The translations under genes and the position numbers were made by a program. A DNA stretch of 64,000 nucleotides from Stagnihabitans tardus (GTDB lineage Bacteria > Pseudomonadota > Alphaproteobacteria > Rhodobacterales > Rhodobacteraceae). Within the stretch, counting starts at the first letter, position 1, and every line of letters begins with the position of its first letter. Of this stretch, positions 26,149 through 34,178 are shown one piece after another. The DNA is taken from positions 124,001 to 188,000 of the forward strand of contig NZ_JAABNR010000004.1 of assembly GCF_009925085.1 (NCBI RefSeq), given 5' to 3'. The notes below the pieces were generated by a model that saw nothing but the letters and a program-made list of their open reading frames with translations, made no database searches and was not told where the DNA came from.

Positions 26149-26994
26149 ATGGCAGGGTTTGGGGCAGGGGCGGCAAAGGGTCTGGGAATGGCCTTGGGTC
26201 TGGCGCTTCTGGTCGCCTGCGCCCCCAAGACCCCGCAACAGCAGGATTTGTCGGCATTTACCGCGGAAGAGATCTTCCAGCGCGGCGAATACGAGCTTTC
26301 CGCCAAGACCAGCCCCAAGACCGCGATCCCCTATTTCCAGGAGGTCGAGCGGCTTTACCCCTATTCCGAATATGCCAAGCGCGCGCTGATCATGCAGGCC
26401 TATACGCTGCACCAGACCCGCGAATACGAAGAGGCAAGGGCCGCGGCGCAGCGCTATGTCGATTTCTATCCGGCCGGCGAGGATATCGCCTATGCGCATT
26501 ACCTCCTGGCCCTGTCCTATTACGATCAGATCGACGAGGTGGGCCGCGACCAGGGCCTGACCTTCCAGGCCCTGATGGCGCTGCGCGTCGTGATCGAGGA
26601 CTATCCCGACAGCGAATATGCCAAGTCGGCCATGCTGAAATTCGACCTGGCCTTCGACCACCTGGCGGCCAAGGAAATGGAAATCGGCCGCTATTACCTC
26701 AAGGGGCGGCATTATGCGGCGGCCTTGAACCGCTTCCGCACCGTGGTGCAGGATTACCAGACCACGACCCATACGGCCGAGGCGCTGATGCGGATCGTGG
26801 AATGCTATATCGGCCTTGGCCTGCCCGACGAGGCGCAGACGGCCGGGGCGATCCTGGGCTACAACTACCAGGCCTCTCCCTTCTACCAGGATGCCTTCAA
26901 CCTCTTGAAGAAGAACGGTCTTGCGCCCGAGGCCAAGGGGACCTCCTGGCTCTCGACGATCTATCGCCAGATGGTCAAGGGCGAATGGTTGTAA
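26149..26994 (+). CDS. bamD: Outer membrane protein assembly factor BamD
   Basis: The protein is 281 residues. The lipobox LVAC with C24 follows a hydrophobic leader, and the mature part is a chain of TPR-like helical repeats ('EEIFQRGEYELSAK', 'PYFQEVERLYPYSEYAKRALIMQAYTLHQ', 'ALRVVIEDYPDSEYAKSAMLKFDLAFDHLA'). BamD is the essential lipoprotein of the BAM complex that inserts outer-membrane beta-barrels. A GTG directly precedes the chosen ATG. It follows lpxC after 96 bp and precedes recN. Confidence 0.94.
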   Translation: MAGFGAGAAKGLGMALGLALLVACAPKTPQQQDLSAFTAEEIFQRGEYELSAKTSPKTAIPYFQEVERLYPYSEYAKRALIMQAYTLHQTREYEEARAAAQRYVDFYPAGEDIAYAHYLLALSYYDQIDEVGRDQGLTFQALMALRVVIEDYPDSEYAKSAMLKFDLAFDHLAAKEMEIGRYYLKGRHYAAALNRFRTVVQDYQTTTHTAEALMRIVECYIGLGLPDEAQTAGAILGYNYQASPFYQDAFNLLKKNGLAPEAKGTSWLSTIYRQMVKGEWL

Positions 26995-26995
26995 A

Positions 26996-27015
26996 GGTGC
27001 GTGAGATCACGCACC
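26996..27015. repeat. GGTGCGTGA inverted repeat
   Basis: A perfect 9-bp inverted repeat GGTGCGTGA/TCACGCACC with centre GA lies between bamD and recN. It belongs to the same family as 6230-6249 and 51694-51711. It leaves only 15 bp before the recN start, so it could affect recN translation. Confidence 0.7.
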
Positions 27016-27030
27016 CTACCGCAGGTCGAC

Positions 27031-28671
27031 ATGCTCAACTCGCTTGAAATCCGTGATGTGCTGATCATCGATCGGCTGGACCTGGCCTTTCAGCCCGGGC
27101 TGAATGTCTTGACCGGCGAGACCGGGGCAGGGAAGTCGATCCTCTTGGACGCTTTGGGCTTCGTCCTGGGCTGGCGGGGCAGGGCGGATATCGTCCGCCA
27201 GGGCGCGGCGCAGGGCGAGGTGACGGCGGTCTTCGACCTTTCCCCCGGTCATGCGGCGCGGGCGGTGCTGGAAGCGGCGGGGATCGAGGCCGAGGACGAG
27301 CTGATCCTGCGCCGGGTCAACACCGCCGATGGCCGCAAGACGGCCTGGGTGAACGACCGCCGCGTCTCGGGCGAGGTCTTGCGCGACCTGTCCGACGTGC
27401 TGGTCGAGCTGCATGGCCAGCATGACGACCGGGGGCTCCTGAACCCGCGCGGGCATCGGGCGCTTCTGGACCAGTTCGGGGGGCTGGAGCTTGGCGGCTT
27501 GCGGGCGGCCTGGACCGCGCGGCGGGTGGCCGAGGCGGCCCTGGCCGAGGCGGAGGCGCGCATCGCCGCGATCCGGTCCGAGGAGGAATGGCTGCGCCAC
27601 GCGGTGGGCGAGTTGGACAAGCTGAACCCCGAGGCGGGCGAGGAGGCGCGGCTTGATGCCGAACGCCGCCTGATGCAGGGCGCGGCGCGGATCCGAGAAG
27701 ACATCGCCCGGGCCCATGCCGTGCTCTCGCAAGGCGCCGAGCCCTCGATCCAGGACGCGACGCGCTGGCTGGGTGCGGTGTCGGACAAGGCGGAGGGGCG
27801 GCTGGATGCGCCGCTGGCCGCCTTGGAGCGGGCCATGGTCGAGCTGCAAGAGGCGCAATCGGGTGTCGAGGCCTGTTTGCAGGCGCTGGACTTCAACCCC
27901 TCCGCTCTTGAGGCCTGCGAAGAGCGGCTCTTCGCGATCCGGGCCCTGGCGCGGAAACATGGGGTTCTGCCCGACGACCTGGGCCCCCATGCCGACCGTT
28001 TGCGGGCGCGGCTGGAGACCTTGGACATGGGCGAGCGCGGCTTGATCAAGCTGCGCCAGGCGGTGAAGGATGCGGCGGCCGATTACGCGGCGCGGGCCGG
28101 GGCGATGACGGCCGCGCGCCTGGCGGCTGCTGCGCGGCTCGATGCCGCCATGGCGGCCGAGCTTGCGCCCCTGAAGATGGAACGCGCGGTGTTCCGGTCC
28201 GTGGTGACCGAGGCGGCTCCGGGGCCCGAGGGGGTGGACGAGGTCACCTTCACCGTCGCGACCAACCCGGGGGCTCCGGCTGGGCCCTTGAACAAGATCG
28301 CCTCGGGCGGGGAATTGTCGCGCTTCCTTCTGGCGCTGAAGGTCTGCCTGACCGGCGGGACGCCGGGGCTGACGATGATCTTCGACGAGATCGACCGCGG
28401 GGTTGGCGGCGCCACCGCCGATGCCGTGGGGCGGCGCCTGGCCGCCCTGGCCTCGGGCGCGCAGGTCCTGGTCGTCACCCACTCGCCCCAGGTTGCGGCT
28501 TTGGGCGGGCATCACTGGCGGGTCGAGAAGCGTGTCACCGATGGGCTGACGTTGTCGACCGTCGTGGGGCTCTCGCCCGAGGAGCGGGTCGAAGAGATTG
28601 CCCGGATGCTGGCGGGGGATGTGATCTCGGACGCGGCGCGGGCGGCGGCACGGGCGCTTTTGGGTCCGTGA
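27031..28671 (+). CDS. recN: DNA repair protein RecN (SMC-like ATPase)
   Basis: The protein is 546 residues. Walker A 'GETGAGKS' lies at residues 29-36, followed by 'VELHGQHDDRGLLN', a long coiled-coil middle rich in Ala/Glu/Arg, then the ABC signature 'LNKIASGGELSRFLLALK' and Walker B 'LTMIFDEIDRGVGGATADAVG'. It helps bring broken DNA ends and sister chromosomes together during recombination. The ATG at 27031 is used although no good ribosome site is seen; an in-frame GTG at 27001 overlaps the inverted repeat. Confidence 0.95.
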   Translation: MLNSLEIRDVLIIDRLDLAFQPGLNVLTGETGAGKSILLDALGFVLGWRGRADIVRQGAAQGEVTAVFDLSPGHAARAVLEAAGIEAEDELILRRVNTADGRKTAWVNDRRVSGEVLRDLSDVLVELHGQHDDRGLLNPRGHRALLDQFGGLELGGLRAAWTARRVAEAALAEAEARIAAIRSEEEWLRHAVGELDKLNPEAGEEARLDAERRLMQGAARIREDIARAHAVLSQGAEPSIQDATRWLGAVSDKAEGRLDAPLAALERAMVELQEAQSGVEACLQALDFNPSALEACEERLFAIRALARKHGVLPDDLGPHADRLRARLETLDMGERGLIKLRQAVKDAAADYAARAGAMTAARLAAAARLDAAMAAELAPLKMERAVFRSVVTEAAPGPEGVDEVTFTVATNPGAPAGPLNKIASGGELSRFLLALKVCLTGGTPGLTMIFDEIDRGVGGATADAVGRRLAALASGAQVLVVTHSPQVAALGGHHWRVEKRVTDGLTLSTVVGLSPEERVEEIARMLAGDVISDAARAAARALLGP

Positions 28672-28706
28672 GACGGGCCAAGGCCTTCCAGGCCATGGCC
28701 GTCTCA

Positions 28707-28745
28707 CGGGGGGTGCGGGGGGCTTGCAGCCCCCCGCACCCCCCG
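28707..28745 (+). terminator. Long perfect hairpin after recN
   Basis: An 18-bp perfect stem with a 3-nt loop begins 36 bp after the recN stop and also lies in the outflow of the minus-strand gene at 28990. No T tract follows. It probably marks the 3' ends of convergent transcripts. Confidence 0.6.
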
Positions 28746-28837
28746 CAATCGGGGGGCTGCCGCCCCCCGAGCCCCCCGCCCAAAGGGGAGCACGCTCCCC
28801 TTTGGAAACCCCGTGGATATTTGGGCCAATGTGAAAG
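28746..28837 (+). repeat. Hairpin plus ATATTTGG-motif element
   Basis: Two hairpins (28750-28769 and 28780-28805) are followed by AAACCCCGTGGATATTTGG and on to GTGAAAG. This matches the element after murC nearly base for base in the hairpin part. Confidence 0.8.
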
Positions 28838-28989
28838 GGCCGGGGTGTCGGGGGCCTGATGGCGGGTTTCTTCTGGCTGGATGTTTGCGCCAAGTTGAAA
28901 GACGGGCGATGGGGCCTCTTCCGTGGCTCCTCGATCCTTGCGCGGTCTCTTTCGTCTGTTGCCAGATCTCCCCGGCGGAGACGCCGCCT

Positions 28990-29367
28990 TCAGACCGCGA
29001 CCAGCGCCCAGTTGACCACGCGCCAGCCCTCGCGGGTGGCGACCAGCATGGCGGTCAGCTGGCAGCCGATGCGGGGGAGCTCGGCGCCCGTCTCATCGCG
29101 GGCCCCGGCCACGACATAGCGCTGGGTCAGGATCGTGGCACCGGGGCCGAGCGGGCGAAGCCGCCCCTTGCCGCTGACCAGCTTGGCCCCGGCGAAGATC
29201 CCCGCGAATTCGGAGCGCATCAGGCTGCGGGCCTCTTCGGCGCCCTCCGCCAGGCCGCCTGTCAGCGTCACCACATCGGCATCGGGCGCGAGCCAGGTCC
29301 CGACCGTCTCGGCATCGCCCTTGCCGAAGGCGGAGGCGTAGAGCTTGGGCAGGTCCTCGGGCGTCAC
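28990..29367 (-). CDS. NTF2-like (SgcJ/EcaC/SnoaL-type) protein
   Basis: The protein is 125 residues. 'DLPKLYASAFGKGDAETVGTWLAPDADVVTLTGG' and the late 'LTAMLVATREGWRVVNWALV' fit the small cone-shaped NTF2/SnoaL fold, used for diverse ligand binding or isomerase roles. It starts with GTG inside the end of the DUF1638 gene (GTGA overlap), so the two are coupled. Its role in the corrinoid neighbourhood is unknown. Confidence 0.75.
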   Translation of the reverse strand: MTPEDLPKLYASAFGKGDAETVGTWLAPDADVVTLTGGLAEGAEEARSLMRSEFAGIFAGAKLVSGKGRLRPLGPGATILTQRYVVAGARDETGAELPRIGCQLTAMLVATREGWRVVNWALVAV

Positions 29368-29993
29368 TTTGCGGCGCTTTCCAGGAAGGGGACCAGGTCG
29401 CCATAGCCGGTGAAGCGGCGCTCATAGGCCAGGCCCAGGCGGCGGGCGCAATCTTCGGCCTTGGCGTCCAGCGCGGGGTCATTGGTCTGGGCCTGGTAGA
29501 CCAGTTTCGTGTAATGGCCGAAATACATGTCGCGAAGCTCCGGGTGGCGATCGAGCCCCATGGGCCGCCAGACGAAGGCATCGAACTGCCGGACCAGGAA
29601 ATCGGTCAGGTAAAAGGCGGTGAACTCGGTCTCGGAGAGCTTGGCAAAGGTCGCGTTGCCTTCAAAAAACGAATAACAATGCGGTCCCGCGATCATCTCG
29701 ACGCCCAATTCCTTGCACTTTTCCTGCAATTGGCCCCCGGTGCCGCAATCAGCATACAGAACGAAGACCCGCTCGTGGCTGGCGGCCTTGACGGCCCTCT
29801 CGACCTCGGAGGTGATCTTGTCGGGGTAAAGATGCAGCTTGGCGGGCAGGCATTGCAGATCGAGATGGTCCCAGCCATTGGCCCGTTTCACCGCAAGGAC
29901 CTCATGGGCCAGGGCTCCGCAGGCCAGCACCAGAACGCGCCCGCCCCTGGGGGCGAGGCCGGTTTCCGTCAGGGTCTGGTCATCTGGGTCCAT
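29364..29993 (-). CDS. DUF1638-family protein
   Basis: The protein is 209 residues. It has family landmarks 'VLACGALAHEVLAV', 'LQCLPAKLHLYPDKI', 'VFVLYADCGTGGQLQEKC' and 'GPHCYSFFEGN', with several conserved cysteines and histidines that suggest metal or thiol chemistry. DUF1638 genes often lie beside corrinoid proteins and cobalamin-dependent methyltransferases, as here (the corrinoid gene is the next upstream on the strand). The frame is open to 30089, but that part crosses a GC repeat; the ATG at 29993 with GTGAGG upstream is preferred. Function is not established. Confidence 0.8.
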   Translation of the reverse strand: MDPDDQTLTETGLAPRGGRVLVLACGALAHEVLAVKRANGWDHLDLQCLPAKLHLYPDKITSEVERAVKAASHERVFVLYADCGTGGQLQEKCKELGVEMIAGPHCYSFFEGNATFAKLSETEFTAFYLTDFLVRQFDAFVWRPMGLDRHPELRDMYFGHYTKLVYQAQTNDPALDAKAEDCARRLGLAYERRFTGYGDLVPFLESAAK

Positions 29994-30079
29994 CGCCTCA
30001 CCATGCCCGCGCCGGGCGCAAAAGAAAACCCCGGGCGCGCGAGGGGCCCGGGGATTGGTGCTCTGCATCCGCTGCGTCG

Positions 30080-30097
30080 CCCGGGGCATACCCCGGG
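30080..30097 (-). repeat. Interspersed palindrome, copy 7 (CATA centre)
   Basis: The same palindrome with TATA changed to CATA, preceded by GCGTCG in place of GCGTAG. It begins 6 bp beyond the stop codon of the corrinoid gene, the same position as copy 2 relative to pepF. Confidence 0.75.
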
Positions 30098-30103
30098 GGA
30101 GCT

Positions 30104-30802
30104 TCAGACGTTGGGCTGGTTGTGCTTGCGGGCGACGAAGGCCTTTGCGGTTTCCACGGCCACGGCGGCGTCACGGCAATAGGCATCCGCGCCGATGGCC
30201 TTGCCGAACTCTTCGTTCAGCGGAGCCCCGCCGACCAGCACGATATAGTCGTCGCGCAGGCCCTTTTCCTTCATCGTGTCGATCACGACCTTCATATAGG
30301 GCATCGTCGTGGTCAGAAGCGCCGACATGCCGAGGATATCGGGCTGCTCGCTTTCCAGCGCGGCCAGGTAGCTTTCGACCGAGTTGTTGATGCCGAGATC
30401 CTTCACCTCGAAGCCCGCGCCTTCCATCATCATGCCGACAAGGTTCTTGCCGATGTCATGGATGTCGCCCTTCACGGTGCCGATCACCATCTTGCCCATG
30501 CGGGGCGCGCCGGTCTCGACCAAAAGCGGCTTGAGGATCTGCATCCCGCCCTTCATCGCATTGGCGGCCAAGAGCACTTCGGGAACGAAGAGGATGCCGT
30601 CGCGGAAGTCGGCGCCGACGATGGTCATGCCGGCGACCAGAGCCTTGGTCAGGACGTCATAGGGCGTCCAGCCGCGCGCGATCAGGATGTTCACGCCCTC
30701 TTCGATCTCTTCCTTCAGACCGTCGTAGAGGTCGTCATGCATCTGCAGGACCAGCTCGTCGTCGGAGAGTTCAGAGAGGATGATTTCGTCGTCGTCGGCC
30801 AT
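30104..30802 (-). CDS. Corrinoid (cobalamin-binding) protein, MetH B12-module type
   Basis: The protein is 232 residues. An N-terminal helical cap ('LYDGLKEEIEEGVNILIARGWTPYDVLTKALVAGM') is followed by a Rossmann B12 domain with the lower-axial motif D113-x-H115-x-x-G118 ('GDIHDIGKNLV') and 'VLVGGAPLNEEFGKAIGADAY'. It carries methylcobalamin between partner methyltransferases. In Rhodobacterales MetH is known to be split into separate proteins, and the homocysteine methyltransferase lies 2.2 kb upstream on the same strand. The ATG at 30802 follows AGGAG. Methylation of another acceptor cannot be excluded. Confidence 0.9.
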   Translation of the reverse strand: MADDDEIILSELSDDELVLQMHDDLYDGLKEEIEEGVNILIARGWTPYDVLTKALVAGMTIVGADFRDGILFVPEVLLAANAMKGGMQILKPLLVETGAPRMGKMVIGTVKGDIHDIGKNLVGMMMEGAGFEVKDLGINNSVESYLAALESEQPDILGMSALLTTTMPYMKVVIDTMKEKGLRDDYIVLVGGAPLNEEFGKAIGADAYCRDAAVAVETAKAFVARKHNQPNV

Positions 30803-30927
30803 GGGTCTGCTCCTGAAAGCGTTTGGCAAGTGATGGGGCCAACGCGGGCCGCGCACTATTCCCTTACCGACATGCCCCGGATGAAAGCCGACAGCAAGGG
30901 GGTTTCACCCTGCCATAGCGCGGGATT

Positions 30928-30944
30928 CTTGACAGAAGGTCAAG
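30928..30944. promoter_or_regulatory. CTTGAC palindrome in a divergent promoter region
   Basis: CTTGAC-AGAAG-GTCAAG is a perfect 6-bp inverted repeat in the gap between the corrinoid gene and the secreted protein gene. Each arm doubles as a -35-like TTGAC: on the plus strand TTGACA, on the minus strand TTGACC followed after 17 nt by CGCTAT. It could be overlapping promoters or an operator. Confidence 0.4.
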
Positions 30945-30977
30945 GCGCTGGCGGTATGGTCTCAGGGGGAAGGCGGC

Positions 30978-31484
30978 ATGCGGGTGATTTCGGCCTTGGT
31001 GGTGGCGCTTGGCCTCGGGGTCTCGCAGGCCAGGGCGGGCCTGGTCTGGCAGGGCACGCAGCTGTGGTTCCTGGTGGCCGGGGCCTATTGCGTCAAAGAG
31101 CCTGACAGCTATGCGCCGGCGCCCTCGGTCAAGAGCGGTTGGGTCGGGGTCGACGACCAGCCCTATGACTTTTTCACCTATGGCGCGGTTTCGGCTGCGA
31201 CCGATGTCGGGATCGGGGTCCAGGCCCGGCTTACGGACGCCCGCCCGGGCGAGGGGATGACCTTCGAAATTACCGGCCCGAAGGACGGGGTGCCCGACAG
31301 CTGGTCCAGGCCTTTGTCGGCGGATGGCAACTTCTGGTTTGGTCGAAAGCCCGAGAAGGGAGAGGCGCTTGACCCGGGGCCTTACCGGTTCAAGGTCTTT
31401 CGGTCGGGGCGACTGGTGCTGGACTACGAGGTCATGGTCTTGGCCAAGCGGGGCCCGAACCCCTGCGAGAAGCCGGTCTCCTGA
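30978..31484 (+). CDS. Exported protein of unknown function
   Basis: The protein is 168 residues. A typical Sec signal peptide ends near 'SQARA|GLVWQ', giving a periplasmic protein of about 150 residues. The mature part has two cysteines far apart (in 'YCVKEP' and 'NPCEKP'), which may pair, and a beta-sandwich-like C-terminal half ('GMTFEITGPK', 'DPGPYRFKVFRSGRLVLDYEVMVL') that loosely resembles DUF3859 proteins; this similarity is weak. It is divergent from the corrinoid gene and shares its promoter region. Confidence 0.7.
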   Translation: MRVISALVVALGLGVSQARAGLVWQGTQLWFLVAGAYCVKEPDSYAPAPSVKSGWVGVDDQPYDFFTYGAVSAATDVGIGVQARLTDARPGEGMTFEITGPKDGVPDSWSRPLSADGNFWFGRKPEKGEALDPGPYRFKVFRSGRLVLDYEVMVLAKRGPNPCEKPVS

Positions 31485-31528
31485 CGCTTCCCCTTGGCTG
31501 CGTTCCTGAAACGTTCTATCCTGGCCCC

Positions 31529-32614
31529 ATGTCCAAGGATACGATCCTCCCCGGCCAAGCCTTCCGCGCCCGTGGTGCCGCCAGCAACGCGGCGGGCCGC
31601 TATGAGGCCACCACGCGGGAGGCCCATGACGACGGCTGGGACATCCCCCATGACGAGCGCCTCGTCCGCACCGAGGTCCGGCTGGAGGCGCCGCGTTCGG
31701 CCATCACCTATAACCAATCCCCCGACCTCCCCTTCGACCGTTCGATCAACCCCTACCGGGGCTGCGAACATGGCTGCATCTATTGCTTCGCCCGGCCCAC
31801 GCATGCTTACCTGAACCTCTCGCCGGGTCTGGATTTCGAGACCAAACTGATCGCCCGCCCCGGCATCGGCGCCGTCCTTGACCGCGAGCTGCGGGCGCGC
31901 AGCTACAAGCCCGCTGTGATCGCCCTTGGCACCAACACCGACCCCTACCAGCCGATCGAGGCCGAGCATCGCGTCATGCGCGAGGTGCTGGAGGTCCTCT
32001 CTGCCCATCGCCATCCCCTGGCCATCACCACCAAGGGCACCCTGATCGAGCGCGACCTGGACATCCTCGCCCCCATGGCTGCCGATGGCCTGCTGCGCGT
32101 CGGCATCACGGTGACGACGCTGGACGACACCCTCTCCCGCCGGATGGAGCCCCGCGTGCCCCGCCCCGCGCGCCGCCTGCAAACGATCCGCCGCCTGACC
32201 GAGGCGGGCGTGCCGGTGCGCGTCATGGTCTCGCCGCTGATCCCTGGCCTCTCGGATCACGAGCTGGAGCCCATCCTCCAGGCCGCCAAGGAGGCCGGGG
32301 CCCTGGCCGCCAGCTGGATCCACCTGCGCCTGCCGCTGGAGGTCGCAGAGCTTTTCAAGGCTTGGCTGGCCGAGCATTACCCCGACCGCGCCGCCAAGGT
32401 CATGGGCCGGGTGCGTGAACTGCATGGCGGCAAGGATTACGACGCGGCCTTCGGCCAAAGGTTCAAGGGTCAGGGGATCTGGGCCGACCTGATGCGCAAG
32501 AGGTTCGAGGTCGCCATCAAGCGCCTTGGCCTGACGCCCGAGCTGCCGCCGCTGCGCACCGACCTCTTCCGCCCGCCCCTGGCCCAGGGCGCGCAGATGG
32601 GCTTTGACCTGTAG
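31529..32614 (+). CDS. PA0069-family radical SAM protein
   Basis: The protein is 361 residues. The 4Fe-4S motif is C79-x3-C83-x2-C86 in 'GCEHGCIYCFARP'. Other conserved parts are 'SINPYRGCEHGC', 'ALGTNTDPYQPIE' and 'ITTKGTLIERDLDIL'. It generates a 5'-deoxyadenosyl radical; the substrate of this SplB-like family is unknown. It follows the exported protein after 44 bp on the same strand. Confidence 0.9.
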   Translation: MSKDTILPGQAFRARGAASNAAGRYEATTREAHDDGWDIPHDERLVRTEVRLEAPRSAITYNQSPDLPFDRSINPYRGCEHGCIYCFARPTHAYLNLSPGLDFETKLIARPGIGAVLDRELRARSYKPAVIALGTNTDPYQPIEAEHRVMREVLEVLSAHRHPLAITTKGTLIERDLDILAPMAADGLLRVGITVTTLDDTLSRRMEPRVPRPARRLQTIRRLTEAGVPVRVMVSPLIPGLSDHELEPILQAAKEAGALAASWIHLRLPLEVAELFKAWLAEHYPDRAAKVMGRVRELHGGKDYDAAFGQRFKGQGIWADLMRKRFEVAIKRLGLTPELPPLRTDLFRPPLAQGAQMGFDL

Positions 32615-32833
32615 CGCAGGCGGCGGGGCAGGTGCCTGCCTGGGCCGCGAAAGCAGTCCGACCTCTTTGCCAGGCGCCCCTCTTCACTTGGGACCCACTT
32701 GCCCCTTTCCCGCCACTTCACCCTGCACCTCTCTTCACCCGGGCGCGGCTTCCCCCGCCCCACCCGGCTCCGCCCCCGCTCTGAGCCTTCCCCCCCGCAG
32801 CTTTCCCCCTGATCGGGCCAGCGTGCCGCCCCC

Positions 32834-32891
32834 CTTTCACTCTTGCCCAAATATCCGGGGAGAGGTCTGGAGAGGGCAGCGCCCTCTCCAG
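32834..32891 (-). repeat. Hairpin plus ATATTTGG-motif element
   Basis: On the minus strand a perfect 11-bp hairpin (CTGGAGAGGGC arms at 32867-32877 and 32881-32891, loop 3 nt) is followed by GGATATTTGGGCAAGAGTGA and AAG. Confidence 0.75.
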
Positions 32892-32984
32892 CCGGGGCCG
32901 CCGCGCGGGCCGAGCTTGAAAAGCGAGGCCCCCTTGGCCCGGGCCAGGCTGTTTGCTTGCACGCAACGGGAGGGAAAAGAAAAA

Positions 32985-33008
32985 CCCGGGGTATACCCCG
33001 GGCTACGC
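32985..33008 (+). repeat. Interspersed GTATAC palindrome, copy 8
   Basis: CCCGGGGTATACCCCGGG at 32985-33002 followed by CTACGC. It lies 38 bp beyond the stop of the homocysteine methyltransferase gene. Confidence 0.85.
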
Positions 33009-33045
33009 AAGCTGACGCAGAGCCCTGCGCCGTCACGCCAAGGCA

Positions 33046-34050
33046 TTACCCCCGGCGGCGACGTTCGCGCTTTTCCGGCCCATTGCCATCCGTGCCATCG
33101 CTGGCCGAGGAGAAAGCCCCAAGCTTCGCCTGAATCTCCTCCGCCGTGGGCAGGGAACCCTTCGGCCTGGTCTCCAAAGCATGCCGCATCGAGGCCAGGT
33201 GCTCGGGCATGGTGCCACAGCAACCGCCGATGATCTTCACCCCGGCGTCGCGGGCCAGGACCGCATATTCCCCCATCAGCTCCGGCGTGCCGTCGTAATG
33301 GATATGGCCCTCGTGATATTTCGGGATCCCGGCATTGCCCTTGGCGATCAGGGGCCGCGTGGTCCCCGTCGCCGCAAAGCCCAGGACCGTCCGCATCAGG
33401 TCCGAGGCGCCCACGCCGCAATTGGCCCCAAAGGCCAGGGGCGGCGTCACCATCGCCTCGACGCGCTTGGCCAGATCAGCCGAGGTGATCCCCATCATGG
33501 TTCGCCCGGCCGTGTCAAAGCTCATCGTGCCCGCCCAGGGCAGACTGACTGCCGAGGCCGCTTCGGCGGCGGCGGCATATTCCTCGAAGGCCGACATGGT
33601 CTCGATCCAGGCCACATCCGCGCCGCCCGCCTTCAGGCCTTCCATCTGCTCGGTGAAAATCTCCACCGCCAGTTCATGGGTCATGGTCCCCATGGGCTCG
33701 AAAATCTCGCCCGTGGGCCCGACCGAGCCCGCGACGACCACCGGCCGCCCCGCCTTGTCGGCCACCTCGCGGCCCAGCTCCGCCGCCACCTTGTTCAGCT
33801 CATGCACCCGACCTTGCGCCTGGTGCAGCTTCAGCCGCGCCGCATTGCCGCCGAAGGAATTGGTCAGGAAGAGATCCGATCCCGCATCCACCGCCGCCTT
33901 GTAAAGCTTCAGGATATTCTCGGGCTTTTCCGTGTTCCAGAACTCCGGCGGTTCGCCCGACGAGAGCCCCATGTTGAAGAGATTGGTCCCCGTGGCGCCA
34001 TCGGCCAAAAGCCAGTCACGTTCGGAAAGGAGTTTCGACAGAAGGTCCAT
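33046..34050 (-). CDS. Homocysteine S-methyltransferase module (betaine--homocysteine methyltransferase/split MetH type)
   Basis: The protein is 334 residues. The TIM-barrel homocysteine methyltransferase begins 'DWLLADGATGTNLFNMGL'. The zinc ligands are C211 ('GANCGVG') and C277-C278 ('GGCCGT'). The C-terminal ~35 residues are Arg/Gly/Ser-rich and probably disordered. It moves a methyl group to homocysteine, giving methionine. With the separate corrinoid protein nearby it probably forms part of a split methionine synthase as known in Rhodobacterales, although databases often name such proteins betaine--homocysteine methyltransferase. The folate-binding and reactivation parts are not in the window. 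The ATG at 34050 follows GGAGA. Confidence 0.88.
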   Translation of the reverse strand: MDLLSKLLSERDWLLADGATGTNLFNMGLSSGEPPEFWNTEKPENILKLYKAAVDAGSDLFLTNSFGGNAARLKLHQAQGRVHELNKVAAELGREVADKAGRPVVVAGSVGPTGEIFEPMGTMTHELAVEIFTEQMEGLKAGGADVAWIETMSAFEEYAAAAEAASAVSLPWAGTMSFDTAGRTMMGITSADLAKRVEAMVTPPLAFGANCGVGASDLMRTVLGFAATGTTRPLIAKGNAGIPKYHEGHIHYDGTPELMGEYAVLARDAGVKIIGGCCGTMPEHLASMRHALETRPKGSLPTAEEIQAKLGAFSSASDGTDGNGPEKRERRRRG

Positions 34051-34146
34051 GGCAGGTCTCCGGGGGAGGGGGGAGGCTCCGGGTCGGGGCCCGGAGCGGC
34101 TTTGGATCAGGGCCACCGGTCGCGCCAGGGGCCACAGGGGCAGGGC

Positions 34147-34169
34147 GGCTCCGGGCCTGACCCGGAGCC
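34147..34169 (-). terminator. Hairpin after the ATPase zeta gene
   Basis: A perfect 9-bp stem GGCTCCGGG/CCCGGAGCC with a 5-nt loop lies 10 bp past the stop codon. A second related hairpin (GCTCCGGG arms) lies at 34076-34097 in front of the methyltransferase gene. Confidence 0.55.
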
Positions 34170-34178
34170 TCGACGCTG

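Larger units (their letters stand above)
28672..28989. other. Intergenic region of stacked hairpins and two ATATTTGG motifs
   Basis: No gene is supported. In order: an 18-bp perfect stem with a 3-nt loop (28707-28745), a second G/C hairpin (28750-28769), the CCAAAGGGGAG hairpin (28780-28805), the ATATTTGG motif (28817-28837) and a degenerate motif copy (28881-28901). Confidence 0.65.
32615..33045. other. Intergenic region with repeat motif and palindrome
   Basis: No gene is supported in these 431 bp between convergent genes. It holds the ATATTTGG motif in minus orientation (32834-32856), an 11-bp hairpin (32867-32891), and palindrome copy 8 (32985-33008). Confidence 0.6.

Noticed and set aside
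30803-30977. A possible cobalamin, SAM or SAH riboswitch before the corrinoid gene
   Set aside because: The gap is too short for a cobalamin riboswitch, and I could not find the conserved cores of known SAM or SAH classes by eye; a covariance-model search would decide it.
2303-33008. Regularly repeated palindromes as a possible CRISPR array
   Set aside because: Copies are far apart, spacing is irregular, there are no unique spacers of constant length and no cas genes.
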